DNA from: an uncultured Eubacteriales bacterium
Lineage (GTDB): Bacteria; Bacillota; Clostridia; Christensenellales; Aristaeellaceae
Direction: 5' to 3'
NCBI GenBank assembly: GCA_900317565.1
Contig: ONHI01000014.1
Coordinates: forward strand, 1-52,196
DNA length: 52,196 bases
The notes beneath the pieces are model-generated. The model saw only the letters and a list, made by a program, of their open reading frames with translations, was not told where the DNA came from and did no database searches. The translations under genes and the position numbers were made by a program. Of the stretch, positions 40,320-48,884 are shown one piece after another; positions within the stretch are counted from its first letter, which is position 1, and each line of letters begins with the position of its first letter.

Positions 40320-41084
40320 TCACGCGAACCGCTTCTGCAGCTCCTCGAACCGCTCGTGGGTGATCAGCGCGTCGTCCTTCAGCCCCTTCAGCTTCACCAC
40401 GAACGTCCACCTGCCATACGGCGCGATGGACTCGATCAAATTCAAATTGACGATGTAGCTCTTGTGGGTCCTGAAGAAGGTGTCGTCGGGCAGGCGCTCG
40501 TCCAGCTCGGCCATGCCGTCGCCCACCACATAGCGCACCCCATCCTTCATCAGCAGCACGGTGCTGCGGTTCTCCCGCATGACCATGGCGATGTCGGGCA
40601 CGTCGATGAAGCTGACCCCGTCCCGGTGCTTCAGCATCATACGGCCCTGCACCGGCTCCACCGCCGCGGCAACTTCGGGCTGTCGGCTCATCTCCACCGC
40701 CTCGACCGCCGGCCCCCGCAGCCGCTCGCGTATGCGCTGCAGGGTCTGCATGGCCCGCTCCACCCGGAAGGGCTTCACCAGATAGTCAAAGGCGTACACC
40801 TCGAAGGCGCTGGCCATGTATTCCTCGTGGGCCGTGGCGAACACCAGCACGGTGCGCGGGTCCCGGTCCTGTATAGCCCGGGCGCACTCTATGCCGGTCA
40901 TGCCGGGCATCTCCACGTCCATCAGCACCACCTCGGGCCGCAACTCGTCATACAACCGAATGAGGGCGATGCCGTCCTCGGCCTCGCCCACCAGCTCATA
41001 GCCCTCCGCTGACTGCGCCAGCTTGCGCATCACCAGCCGCATGCCCGCGTCGTCGTCCGCGATCAATATCCGAATCGGGTTCAT
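40320..41084 (-). CDS. LytTR-family response regulator
   Basis: 254 residues. The receiver domain (1-120) has ILIADDDAGMR (acidic pocket), VVLMDVEMPGM (phosphorylated Asp near 53), and DYLVKPF. The LytTR DNA-binding domain follows at about 150-250, with DIAMVMRENRSTVLLMKDG and FFRTHKSYIVNLNLIESI. Start at the ATG at 41084 after GAGGGGGAAGAG. No histidine kinase gene is adjacent, so the partner is elsewhere or this is an orphan. It has no visible target site nearby. Confidence 0.92.
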   Translation of the reverse strand: MNPIRILIADDDAGMRLVMRKLAQSAEGYELVGEAEDGIALIRLYDELRPEVVLMDVEMPGMTGIECARAIQDRDPRTVLVFATAHEEYMASAFEVYAFDYLVKPFRVERAMQTLQRIRERLRGPAVEAVEMSRQPEVAAAVEPVQGRMMLKHRDGVSFIDVPDIAMVMRENRSTVLLMKDGVRYVVGDGMAELDERLPDDTFFRTHKSYIVNLNLIESIAPYGRWTFVVKLKGLKDDALITHERFEELQKRFA

Positions 41085-41163
41085 GCTCTTCCCCCTCACA
41101 GGCCTTCCAAGGCAGCGTCGCGGTCGTCGGCGCTGCCTCTTCTGTCGTTATTTGAATGTGGGT

Positions 41164-41445
41164 TCAGCCCAGCCCGCACGCCTTCCGGGCCCGTTCAGCG
41201 TCCCTGCGGCGCACATAGATCGTGTAGAAATAGCTGACCTGGTCCGAATAGCTGGACGCCGCCATGCCGCCCTGATAGGCCCGCATGCCCCCGGAGGCGG
41301 TCAGCGCCTTGCCCAGCGCGCCGCGGCTCTGCTGCGTCTTCATCGTATAGGGGATCCCCTCGGCCTTCAACCTGCCCCAAATGTTGGCGGCGGCCTCGGC
41401 CGAAGAATCCGCGTACAGCTTCACGCGGTTGAACACATTGATCAT
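41164..41445 (-). CDS. Conserved small protein, unknown function
   Basis: 93 residues (MINVFNRVKLYADSSAEAAA...), basic, no membrane helix. The motif LKAEGIPYTMKTQQSRG and the ending FYTIYVRRRDAERARKACGL suggest a small alpha/beta domain like DUF2007-type signal proteins, a loose resemblance only. It lies in a minus-strand run with the next gene, 18 bases away, and may share its transcript. Confidence 0.65.
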   Translation of the reverse strand: MINVFNRVKLYADSSAEAAANIWGRLKAEGIPYTMKTQQSRGALGKALTASGGMRAYQGGMAASSYSDQVSYFYTIYVRRRDAERARKACGLG

Positions 41446-41463
41446 GGGCGCTCCCCCTTTGTC

Positions 41464-42027
41464 CTATCGCCGCGCGCCTTTCAGCGCTCTCGGCCGCCCC
41501 AGCACCTCGCTCATCACCACGGCCCTGCGCAGCGTCGCGGCATCGATGGTCCGCCGGGCCTCCTGGGCCGCTTCCTCGGCGTCCCGCGCCCGCATCGCCT
41601 CCATGTGGCGGCCGTGCTCCTCGCGGCTCTCGCCCTCCTCGTGGGTGTGCTCCATGGAGCCGCCCACGCAGCCCTCCTCGTCCACGCCCTCCGCGGGGGA
41701 CGCGCCGGCGATGTTCAGAAGCTCCCGCATCTCGTTCAACGAGACCTCAAAGGCCTCTTCGGCAGCCTCCTCCGGCGCCTTCACGGTAGGCTGGGCGGGC
41801 TGGGCGACGGCCCTTGCCGCCTGCCGTGCGGCCTTCCTCTGCCGCAGCTCCTCCATGCGCGCCTCCCGCTCCCGGATGCCCATGCGGCTCACCGGGGTCT
41901 GCGCGGCCCTGACAGCCTGCCGCACCGCGCCCTTGCCGTTGGCGGCGTTATTGGCGTTGGTTTTCTTCTTGCTCGCGCTGGATATCAACACGAACACGAT
42001 CATCAATATGACCGCAACGATCTCCAC
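41464..42027 (-). CDS. Membrane-anchored coiled-coil protein, unknown function
   Basis: 187 residues: one N-terminal membrane helix (EIVAVILMIVFVLISSA), then a Lys/Arg/Ala-rich helical segment (REREARMEELRQRKAARQAA), an acidic middle and a His-rich stretch (MEHTHEEGESREEHGRHME) that might bind metal. It lies downstream of floA/nfeD and might act with the FloA scaffold in the membrane, which is only inference. Confidence 0.62.
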   Translation of the reverse strand: MEIVAVILMIVFVLISSASKKKTNANNAANGKGAVRQAVRAAQTPVSRMGIREREARMEELRQRKAARQAARAVAQPAQPTVKAPEEAAEEAFEVSLNEMRELLNIAGASPAEGVDEEGCVGGSMEHTHEEGESREEHGRHMEAMRARDAEEAAQEARRTIDAATLRRAVVMSEVLGRPRALKGARR

Positions 42028-42057
42028 AGTGCCGCCTCCCTTTCTCCGTCGCTATCC

Positions 42058-42088
42058 GTCGCAGGGCGGCGGTCCGCCGCCCTGCGAC
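42058..42088. repeat. Perfect 15-bp palindrome between floA and the next gene
   Basis: GTCGCAGGGCGGCGG, one T, then its exact complement. No T-run follows, so it is not an obvious terminator. Its GGGCGGCG core resembles repeat family B. It is next to a short heptamer stretch (TACTGCCTAATGCCTGATGCCTGA). Confidence 0.75.
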
Positions 42089-42137
42089 CACTGTTCCTGC
42101 TCAACTATTACCTACTGCCTAATGCCTGATGCCTGAA

Positions 42138-43078
42138 TCACTTCTTCTCCTTCTCCGCCACCGCGCCGTCGCCTGCGATGGCCTCGCGCATGCGGGTGTC
42201 GGAGATCACGTTCTGCATCTGGTAATAGTCCATCACGCCCAGCTTGCCCTCGCGCAGCGCGGTCGCCATGGCCCGCGGCACCTCGGCCTCGGCCTCGACC
42301 ACCTTGGCGCGCATCTCCTGCACGCTGGCCTTCATCTCCTGCTCATGGGCGACGGCCATCGCGCGGCGCTCCTCGGCCTTGGCCTGGGCGATGCGGCGGT
42401 CGGCCTCCGCCTGGTCCATCTGCAGCTGCGCGCCGACGTTGCGGCCAACGTCCACGTCCGCGATATCGATGGACAGTATCTCAAACGCGGTGCCGGCGTC
42501 CAGGCCCTTGTTCAGCACGGTGCGGCTGATCAGGTCGGGGTTCTCCAGCACGTCCTTGTGGCTCTCGGAGGAGCCGACGGTGGTGCGACCAGGCGGTCGA
42601 TGTTGGCCCGCACGGTCACCCGCGCCTTGGCCCGCAGCTCGATGCCGTTCTTGGCGATGGCGGCGATGACGGGCGTCTCGATGACCTTCGGGTTGACGGA
42701 CATCTTCACGGCCTCCAGCACGTTACGGCCGGCCAGGTCGATGGCCTTGGACTGCTCAAAGCTCAGCTGGATCTGGGCGCTCTGGGCCGCGATCAGCGCG
42801 TCCACCACCCGATCCACGTTGCCGCCCGCCAGGTACAGCGTCTCCAGCTCGTTCATGCTCACGTCGATGCCGGCCTTGCGGGCCTTGATCATCGGCGGCA
42901 CGATGCGCCGGGGATTGACGCGGCGGAACTTCATGCCCACCAGGTTGAATATGCTGATCTTCACGCCGCTCATCAGCGCCGAGAACCACAGCCCCAGCGG
43001 GAACAGCGAGAACAGTGCGATCACCACAAATACGATGATCACCGCTACCACGATGGAAACAATGCTCGTAAACTCCAT
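42138..43078 (-). pseudogene. floA: Flotillin-like floA gene broken by an internal deletion and frameshift
   Basis: SPFH/flotillin scaffold of functional membrane microdomains. The first 165 residues are normal: an N-terminal membrane hairpin ([20 protein letters not shown]), [20 protein letters not shown] and [14 protein letters not shown]. The frame then breaks near 42590 and resumes at [20 protein letters not shown] through to [12 protein letters not shown] at the end. About 16 residues expected between (GGAGEETI..RVGEGIVTT in the family) are missing, not a multiple of three. As it stands no full FloA is made. Either a real lesion or a dropped stretch of about 50 bases in the assembly. Confidence 0.85.
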
Positions 43079-43266
43079 GACTCAATTCCTCCCCATCTCT
43101 ATCGTCACCGGTCTCCCGTTCTCCGGTGTCCCGTTCCCCCGGTCTCCCGGTTTTCCTACTCCCTACTCCCTACTCCCTGGTTCCCGGTCTCCGTTCCCCC
43201 GGTCCCCCGGTTCTCCTAATCCCTAGTCCCTAATCCCTGGTTCCCGGCCCCCCGGTCCCCAATTCC
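43079..43266. repeat. Degenerate seven-base tandem repeat tract between nfeD and floA
   Basis: From about 43110 to 43265 the plus strand is a run of variants of TCCCTAC, TCCCTAA and TCCCCGG, for instance CTACTCCCTACTCCCTACTC (43159-43178). Smaller tracts occur at 25835, 42105, 49430 and 51095. No gene is supported here. Confidence 0.72.
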
Positions 43267-43776
43267 TCATTCCTGCTTCCTGATTTCTCTAACTACAATC
43301 CGATTCCCCTCCACGCTCTGCACGCGGATGGGCTTGCCCAGGGCGATGAATTCGCCGTCGGAAACGACGTTCAGCTTGACGCCGTCGAATTCGCCGATCC
43401 CGGCGGGCCGCAGCGGCGTGTGGGTCACGCCCTCGCGGCCGATGAAGTAGTTCATATCGCTGTTGCCGGCGCTCTCGGCGGGCACGGCCACGTCGTTGAG
43501 CACCAGCTTCGATCGGCTCAGCCGCCCCTTCGACGCCGAGTACAGGCAGATCGACAGGGCCACGCAGAGTATCGCCGCCAGTATGGCGAACAGCACCAGC
43601 CCCTGGGCCAGCGTCGGCTGCAGCAGCACGAACCCCAGCACCAGCAGCGCGATGCCGGATATACCCGGCACGCCAAATCCCGGGATGTACATCTCGAACA
43701 CCAGCAGGCCCACGCCCACCAGCATCATGATCATCACCGGTATGTTGCCCAACAGCAGGCTTCCCAGGCTGTCCAT
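43267..43776 (-). CDS. nfeD: NfeD-like membrane protein, partner of FloA
   Basis: 169 residues. Membrane helices at about 5-70 (PVMIMMLVGVGLLVFEMYIP, ISGIALLVLGFVLLQPTLAQ, LVLFAILAAILCVALSICLY), then the C-terminal OB-fold NfeD domain (IGREGVTHTPLRPAGIGEFD, KLNVVSDGEFIALGKPIRV, VEGNRIVVREI). This is the short form without a ClpP-like protease. NfeD proteins are encoded beside SPFH proteins and work with them; here floA is downstream but damaged. Start at the ATG at 43776; AAGGAGG is ten bases upstream. Confidence 0.9.
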   Translation of the reverse strand: MDSLGSLLLGNIPVMIMMLVGVGLLVFEMYIPGFGVPGISGIALLVLGFVLLQPTLAQGLVLFAILAAILCVALSICLYSASKGRLSRSKLVLNDVAVPAESAGNSDMNYFIGREGVTHTPLRPAGIGEFDGVKLNVVSDGEFIALGKPIRVQSVEGNRIVVREIRKQE

Positions 43777-43850
43777 GGGGCATACACCTCCTTTTCCCGG
43801 CGCGCGCGCCGTTTCCACCGTCCGGCATCCCGCCTTCCCGGTATGTGCGT

Positions 43851-43879
43851 ATTATAGCACCGCACCCTTCAAAAGTGAA
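43851..43879 (-). promoter_or_regulatory. Sigma-A promoter of nfeD
   Basis: On the minus strand TTCACT (43874-43879), 17-base spacer, TATAAT (43851-43856). The -35 lies at the edge of a 29-base repeat (43875-43903) whose second copy is at 45433-45461. Confidence 0.65.
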
Positions 43880-43903
43880 CCCCTCGCCGTCCAAATCATA
43901 CAT
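43875..43903 (+). repeat. 29-bp direct repeat flanking the ABC-2 exporter genes, copy 1
   Basis: GTGAAC, three bases, then CTCGCCGTCCAAATCATACAT after adjustment; 26 of 29 positions match copy 2 at 45433-45461. On the minus strand it contains ATGTATGATTTGGACGG, which could begin a short reading frame (MYDLDG). Confidence 0.75.
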
Positions 43904-43919
43904 TCCGGGGTTTGAAATG

Positions 43920-44531
43920 TCAGCTGCGGCGCAGGTGCCGCACGGACAGCGCCGCGGACGCCGCGAACGCCAGCGCGCACGCCCCGACCCCCGCCGCCAG
44001 CGCCGCCGGGTCGATCGCCATCGCGTCCAGGTCCGCCCCGCCCCTGTCGATGACAAAGGCGGCCATGACCGTCAGCATCATCAGCGCGGTGTTCACCCGC
44101 TCCGCGCCGCTGTAATTGGTCCGGAAGTAGACGCCCAGGAACACCGCGTAGTACAGCAGCAGGCAGATCGAGGCGATCAGAACGCCCCGCACGCTCGGGT
44201 GAAGCCCCAGCGCCAGGCAGGCCAGCGAACTCAGGCCGATCGACACGGCGCCGCACAGCAGGCCCAGCGCGTACTTTGAAAGCACGATATCGTCCCTCCT
44301 GACGGGCAGCGAGGCCAGGAACCGCCGCGTCTGCGCGCCGTCGTCCAGGTAGCACGACTTGGCGACAAGGTGCATATTGGCCAGCACGCTTCCGATGATA
44401 TATACCCAGAGGATCACGCGCCGCTCCCCCCGGTCCAGCCAGACTGCGAAGGGCACCGCCACCGGGACCACTGCCAGCAGCAGCGCCCACTTCCAATTGA
44501 ACCGTATGTCCTTTTCAATCAGCCGGAGCAT
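43920..44531 (-). CDS. ABC-2 type exporter permease
   Basis: 203 residues, six membrane helices, starting MLRLIEKDIRFNWKWALLL, a common opening for ABC-2 permeases of the ABC2_membrane_5 type in Firmicutes. The segment SCYLDDGAQTRRFLASLPVR is the typical cytoplasmic loop after helix 2. It overlaps the end of the ATPase gene by 17 bases. Often such pairs export peptides or antibiotics and are run by a GntR-type regulator; none is seen here. Confidence 0.82.
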   Translation of the reverse strand: MLRLIEKDIRFNWKWALLLAVVPVAVPFAVWLDRGERRVILWVYIIGSVLANMHLVAKSCYLDDGAQTRRFLASLPVRRDDIVLSKYALGLLCGAVSIGLSSLACLALGLHPSVRGVLIASICLLLYYAVFLGVYFRTNYSGAERVNTALMMLTVMAAFVIDRGGADLDAMAIDPAALAAGVGACALAFAASAALSVRHLRRS

Positions 44532-45372
44532 CGCGGACGCCTCCCTCCAGGTAGATCAGCACGTCCTCCATCCGCAGGGGCAGCCTCTCCCATCCGGCGA
44601 GGTCCGCGGCGTCGGCGCTCTCCATGATGATGAATCTGTCGCTCAAGACGACGCCCCTGCGCCCGACCCGCTCCGGAAGCGCGCCCGCTGCGTCCAGCCG
44701 CAGCTTGACGAAGCGCTCCTCCAGCGTCTTCATGTCCGCGTCCAGCCGGAGCGTGCCGTCCACCAGGAACAGCATCCGCGACGCGATCTTCTCCACATCC
44801 TGGGTGATGTGGGTCGAAAACAGTATGCAGGCATCCCTCTCCCGGGCCAGGCGCTCCAATAGCTCAAGCACCTGCTCCCGGACGATGGGGTCCAGCCCCG
44901 CCGTGGGCTCGTCGAGCAGGAATAGCTCCGCGCCGTGGGAGAGGGCGATCGCCAGGGACAGCTTGACCCGCGTCCCGCCGGAGAGCTCCGACAGCCGCTT
45001 GCCCGGGTCGATGTTGAAGGCGGACAGGTATCCCGCCGCCGCGGCCGTGTCCCACCGGCTGTAGAACCCCGAGACGGCCCGCAAAAACGCGCCGACGCGC
45101 ACATTCGGGTAATAGTCCTGCCCCGCGCCGACGTAGCCGATGCGCTGCTTGAATCGGTGCGCGTTCGCCCGCGTCACCGTCTGCCCGTTCCAGCGCACCT
45201 CCCCCGAGCGAAGGTTGGTCAGCCCCATGACGGAATCGATGGTCGTGGTCTTCCCCGCGCCGTTCCGGCCGATCAGTGCGAGGATCTCCCCGCCCTCGCT
45301 CGCAAAGGAGACGTTCACCAGCGTAAACCCGTCATACGCCACGGTAGCGCCGCACAGCTCCAGCCTCGCCAC
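44515..45372 (-). CDS. ABC-2 type exporter ATPase
   Basis: 285 residues. ABC motifs: Walker A GRNGAGKTTTID, Q-loop region GYVGAGQDYYPN, signature LSGGTRVKLSLAIA, Walker B ELFLLDEPTAGLD, switch ILFSTHITQD. The signature and spacing match the BcrA/YtrB class that pairs with ABC-2 permeases. I prefer the GTG at 45372 (nine bases from GGGAG) to the GTG two codons earlier. No GntR gene is upstream, only about 300 bases of AT-rich sequence. Confidence 0.88.
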   Translation of the reverse strand: MARLELCGATVAYDGFTLVNVSFASEGGEILALIGRNGAGKTTTIDSVMGLTNLRSGEVRWNGQTVTRANAHRFKQRIGYVGAGQDYYPNVRVGAFLRAVSGFYSRWDTAAAAGYLSAFNIDPGKRLSELSGGTRVKLSLAIALSHGAELFLLDEPTAGLDPIVREQVLELLERLARERDACILFSTHITQDVEKIASRMLFLVDGTLRLDADMKTLEERFVKLRLDAAGALPERVGRRGVVLSDRFIIMESADAADLAGWERLPLRMEDVLIYLEGGVRDAPAD

Positions 45373-45680
45373 GGCCACCCACTCCCATTCCGGTTCTACA
45401 CTTATTACATGTGAGCATCTCCCAGATCTACTGTGAACTACTCACCGTCCAAATCATACATGTTGGTTGTCCAGATGTCAAGGCTTTCAGATTATGCTCA
45501 CGATGGCATCGGAAACAACATAACCTTACATTCCGATCTCAATGCAAAGGAACCGGACAACCTGTCCGTCTGCTTCCCATAACAATTCACGTCTTTATAA
45601 GTGTGACTTTGTCATTACCAGGAAGGAAACAACGCAGCAGTCCGGTCCCCTCTGTTATATTACGTTTTCCCGTAATTCTG
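45373..45680. other. Gene-free stretch upstream of the exporter genes
   Basis: No gene is supported. It contains copy 2 of the 29-base repeat (45433-45461) and otherwise unstructured sequence of lower GC content than the flanks on the exporter side. The minus-strand reading frame starting at the repeat (MYDLDGE) stops after seven codons. Confidence 0.7.
45433..45461 (+). repeat. 29-bp direct repeat flanking the ABC-2 exporter genes, copy 2
   Basis: Matches copy 1 (43875-43903) at 26 of 29 positions, in the same orientation, 1558 bases apart. The two copies bracket the two exporter genes. Confidence 0.75.
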
Positions 45681-48316
45681 TCAGTTCATACTGTTTAATT
45701 TCACACAGTTATAGAAAGCTCTCTTCCCAATCCGCTCGACACTGTCAGGCAGTATAATCCTCTCCAATACATTATCCCCCTCAAACGCGCTGTCCGCTAT
45801 TTCCACAACAGGATAATCGCAAAAGCTAGCGGGGATTTCAACATTGCTTTGCGCTTCAGTTACGCCCAGCACGATCACACCGATACGATCCTCCGTCAGC
45901 CGCCATAACACGCCGTCAACCACCAAAGGCAGCACAGCCAGTTCCTCGCTCGTCATGGTATTCAAACTTTCAATGCCCTTTCCGGTGTACTCTGTAAATT
46001 CCTCCGCGCTCAACCCCAGTGTCTCAGCCAAGCTCTGTGCCGCTTCGTTGGTCAAAACCAGTTCCGGCGTATCTTCTCCGCTGGGCTCATTGCTCGGCTC
46101 GGGGGTAATGTCCGTCGCTGGCGCTGGCATATCTTCTCCGCTGGGCTCAACGCTCGGTTCAGGGGTAATGTCCCTCGTTGGTGCTGGCGTCACTTCGCCG
46201 TTGGGCTCAGCGCTTGCTTCGGGGGCAATACCCGTCGTTGGTGCTGGCGTCACTTCGCCGTTGGGCTCAACGCTCGGTTCGGGGGTAATACCCGTCGTTG
46301 GTGCTGGCGTCATTTCGCCATTGGGCTCAACGCTCGGTTCGGGCGTAATCTCCAAGATGGCACCAGGGTCAGGTGTCGTCTCGGGTTCAGCTGTGATTTC
46401 CGGCTCTGTGGTCGGCTCAGGATTTGCTATCACGGTCACCGTGCAGCTTGCCTTTTTCTTGTTAAATGTCGATGCAGTGATAATCGCCGCGCCAGGACCC
46501 ACCGCAGTAACCTCTCCATCCGCATCTACGGTCGCCACCTCAATATTGCTGCTGCTCCATTTGATCCGGGAAGCCGTCTTTTTCGGTAACGTTGCTTTGA
46601 GCACTGTACTGTCTCCAATCTGAATCTCTAATGCGCTCTTGTCAAGCGTCACTTTCTTCGGTGCATTCAATACCGTCACGGTCAGCGTCGCCTTCTTGCC
46701 GTTGTGCGTCTTCACCGTGATGGTCGTTTTGCCCTTCTTCTTGCCCTTAATGATTCCGTCTGCCGTAACACTGACGATCTTCTTGTTCTTCGTTGTCCAT
46801 GTAAAGCTCGCGGCACTGTCCTTGCTCACGGTCGGCTCCAGCCTCACACTCTCCTTTAATCCGATTGACAGCTTCTTCATCCCCAGGGATACTTTTTTCG
46901 GCGCGGCTACCACGTGCACCTCGTATACTCCCAGCGTCTTCTTTCCAGAGGTCACCGTGATTTTCGCTGTGCCCTTCTTCTTCGCCGTAATGACCCCCTT
47001 CTTGTTTACACTGGCACTTCAACTGTTCTTAAAGACTTGCATCCAACAAAAGCTCCATCTCCCCATATATAAGAGAACGAAGCCGTCTCCAAATTTTTAG
47101 GATAGCGGAAATGGTTCAAGGCCTCACAGTCTTTGTATGCTTCATAACCGATTTCTTTTACTGTGTCCGGCAAATCTGCGCTGGTCAAATATGTGCAGCC
47201 TGAAAACGCCTGTGCCTCGATAACCTCCAGGCCATACGGTAGATCAATACTTGTTATAGCCTTGCAATCTGTGAAACAACATTCGCTAATGGTTATTAAT
47301 CCTTCATGCAATAAACAATCTGTTAAGTTGGTGCATCCTCTAAATCCACTAATCGACTTGATGTTGTCAGGGATATCTATTCTTACCAGGCCCAAACACC
47401 CTTCAAATGCATCTTCCTCGATACTTTCAACATTGTCCCCAAAAACTATTTTTTCTATACTATGACAGTATGAAAAGGCATCTGAAGGTATTGTCGTTAC
47501 GCCATTCGGTACTGTAATCGTAGTTATCTTGTTACAACCAGTAATCGTATTTCCATCTGCTTCTGTCCAATTCAAAGGATAATCGAAATATTCCAAATTT
47601 GTACAGTTTCTGAAAATACTACTACCAATCTTTGTTAAAGAATCCAGAAAGTCTATACCAATCAGTGAAGTACACCCATAGAATGCACTTCCTCCTATTG
47701 TTCCCACACTTTGCCCCACATCTACGCCAACCAACGAGGTACACCCGTAAAACGCAGACCTGCCTATTTCCGTCACAGTATCGGGAATATAGACATATTC
47801 CAGAGATTTATTGTTTCTGAATGCGCTGTCAGAAATTATCTGTATCGTGTAATCGTCGATCATCTCCGGAATCTCGATTACGGTATCCGTCCCCGTATAC
47901 CCCGTAATCCTTGCGTACAGCCCGTTGATCGTCTCATAGGTAAAGTCCTCCACAGGCGTCGGCTCCACCTCACCGATATACCCATGTTCCTTGCACCAGT
48001 CGTAGGCATAGCTGTTCAGAGGCGCTTTCGCCTTGAACGTCCTGCAGCCCTCGAAGGCGTCCTCCGCAATGAATGTGACCGAGCGCGGCAGGCTGATCTC
48101 TTCCAACCCGCTGTAGGCAAACGCCCTGCTCCTGATCTCCGTTACCCCGTTCGGCACCGTGACCACTCGAACAGCCCCATCGTTGCAGTATGTCTCCTCC
48201 TCAATCACCTTCAAATTCGCCGGCAGGTTGACCGTCTCGGCCAACGCACAGCCAGCACCCAGACATAGCAACCCAAGCATTCCAAACAGCGCGACAATTC
48301 TAGCCCATTCCTTCAT
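45681..48316 (-). pseudogene. BspA-like surface protein with Big_2 domains, broken by a frameshift
   Basis: A secreted repeat protein split into two frames. The 5' part (48316-47006, 436 residues) has a signal peptide (ARIVALFGMLGLLCLGAGCA) and BspA-type leucine-rich repeats such as FYGCTSLVGVDVGQSVGTIG. Near 47010 the frame breaks; the other frame resumes at SVNKKGVITAKKKGTAKITV, the second half of a Big_2 domain, followed by two more Big_2 domains, five 20-residue Pro/Glu repeats (TPEPSVEPNGEVTPAPTTGI) and a final leucine-rich repeat (DSVERIGKRAFYNC). The first half of the first Big_2 domain is missing. Likely adhesin or cell-surface protein before the lesion. The region is richer in A and T than its neighbours. 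Confidence 0.8.
46060..46360 (-). repeat. Tandem 60-bp repeats in the BspA-like gene
   Basis: Five units of 60 bases, each encoding 20 residues of Pro/Glu/Thr-rich linker (TPEPS.EPNGE.TPAPT..I). Units are close in DNA sequence and likely vary in number between strains. Confidence 0.85.
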
Positions 48317-48512
48317 ATTTCCTTACCTCCTTATAATAATCGTCGTACGATCTATGGAAACAATCATCATGTCTGAATTTTATCACAAAGGACTGTTCGA
48401 ACAAGAAAACAGTAATATATAGTAATACTAATATAATTATATAAGTGTAGCTCCATGTTTGTCAACATCTATTTTGGGTAATCTTAAAGCATGGAGGAAG
48501 AAGAAAAGCATT

Positions 48513-48851
48513 ATGAAGAACGAGGTCAATGAACAGATGGGCTTGGAGATCAAACGGGCCCGAGAAAACGCAAAACTCACCCAGGAACAACTGTCCGAAA
48601 TTCTCGACTGCTCCCCTCAATATATATCCCTCTTGGAAAACGGACGCTATTGCGTCTCCACAAAAATGCTGCGCACCCTCTGCGCCTCTCTTAACGTCTC
48701 CAGCGACAGCATACTCTTCCCTGGCAAGGGCAAGAACTGCCTGGACATAATCAGCTATAAATGCAAAGATCTCTCCGACGAACAATTTCGCCTACTCATC
48801 GAAATCATAAACCGCTATATTGAGGCTGTCACACTCAAGATCAGTAAATAA
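48513..48851 (+). CDS. XRE-family transcriptional regulator (SinR-like)
   Basis: 112 residues. The helix-turn-helix is MGLEIKRARENAKLTQEQLS, EILDCSPQYISLLENGR, VSTKMLRTLCASLNVSSDSI; the C-terminal helix (SDEQFRLLIEIINRYIEAVT) should dimerise. I start at the ATG at 48513, although GGAGG is about 15 bases away, longer than usual; an upstream start in frame reaches 48459. It is divergent from the BspA-like gene and shares its AT-rich context, so it might control it (inference). Confidence 0.8.
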   Translation: MKNEVNEQMGLEIKRARENAKLTQEQLSEILDCSPQYISLLENGRYCVSTKMLRTLCASLNVSSDSILFPGKGKNCLDIISYKCKDLSDEQFRLLIEIINRYIEAVTLKISK

Positions 48852-48884
48852 GCATAACAAATGACGGAACCCCCCAGGGTCCCG

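Noticed and set aside
42560..42620. Programmed frameshift in floA or pfk instead of a lesion
   Set aside because: In both genes conserved residues are missing at the junction, which a frameshift event cannot restore.
43110..43265. Heptamer tract as a possible CRISPR or origin iteron array
   Set aside because: The units are degenerate, without unique spacers; no replication gene is adjacent. DnaA boxes were not seen in it.
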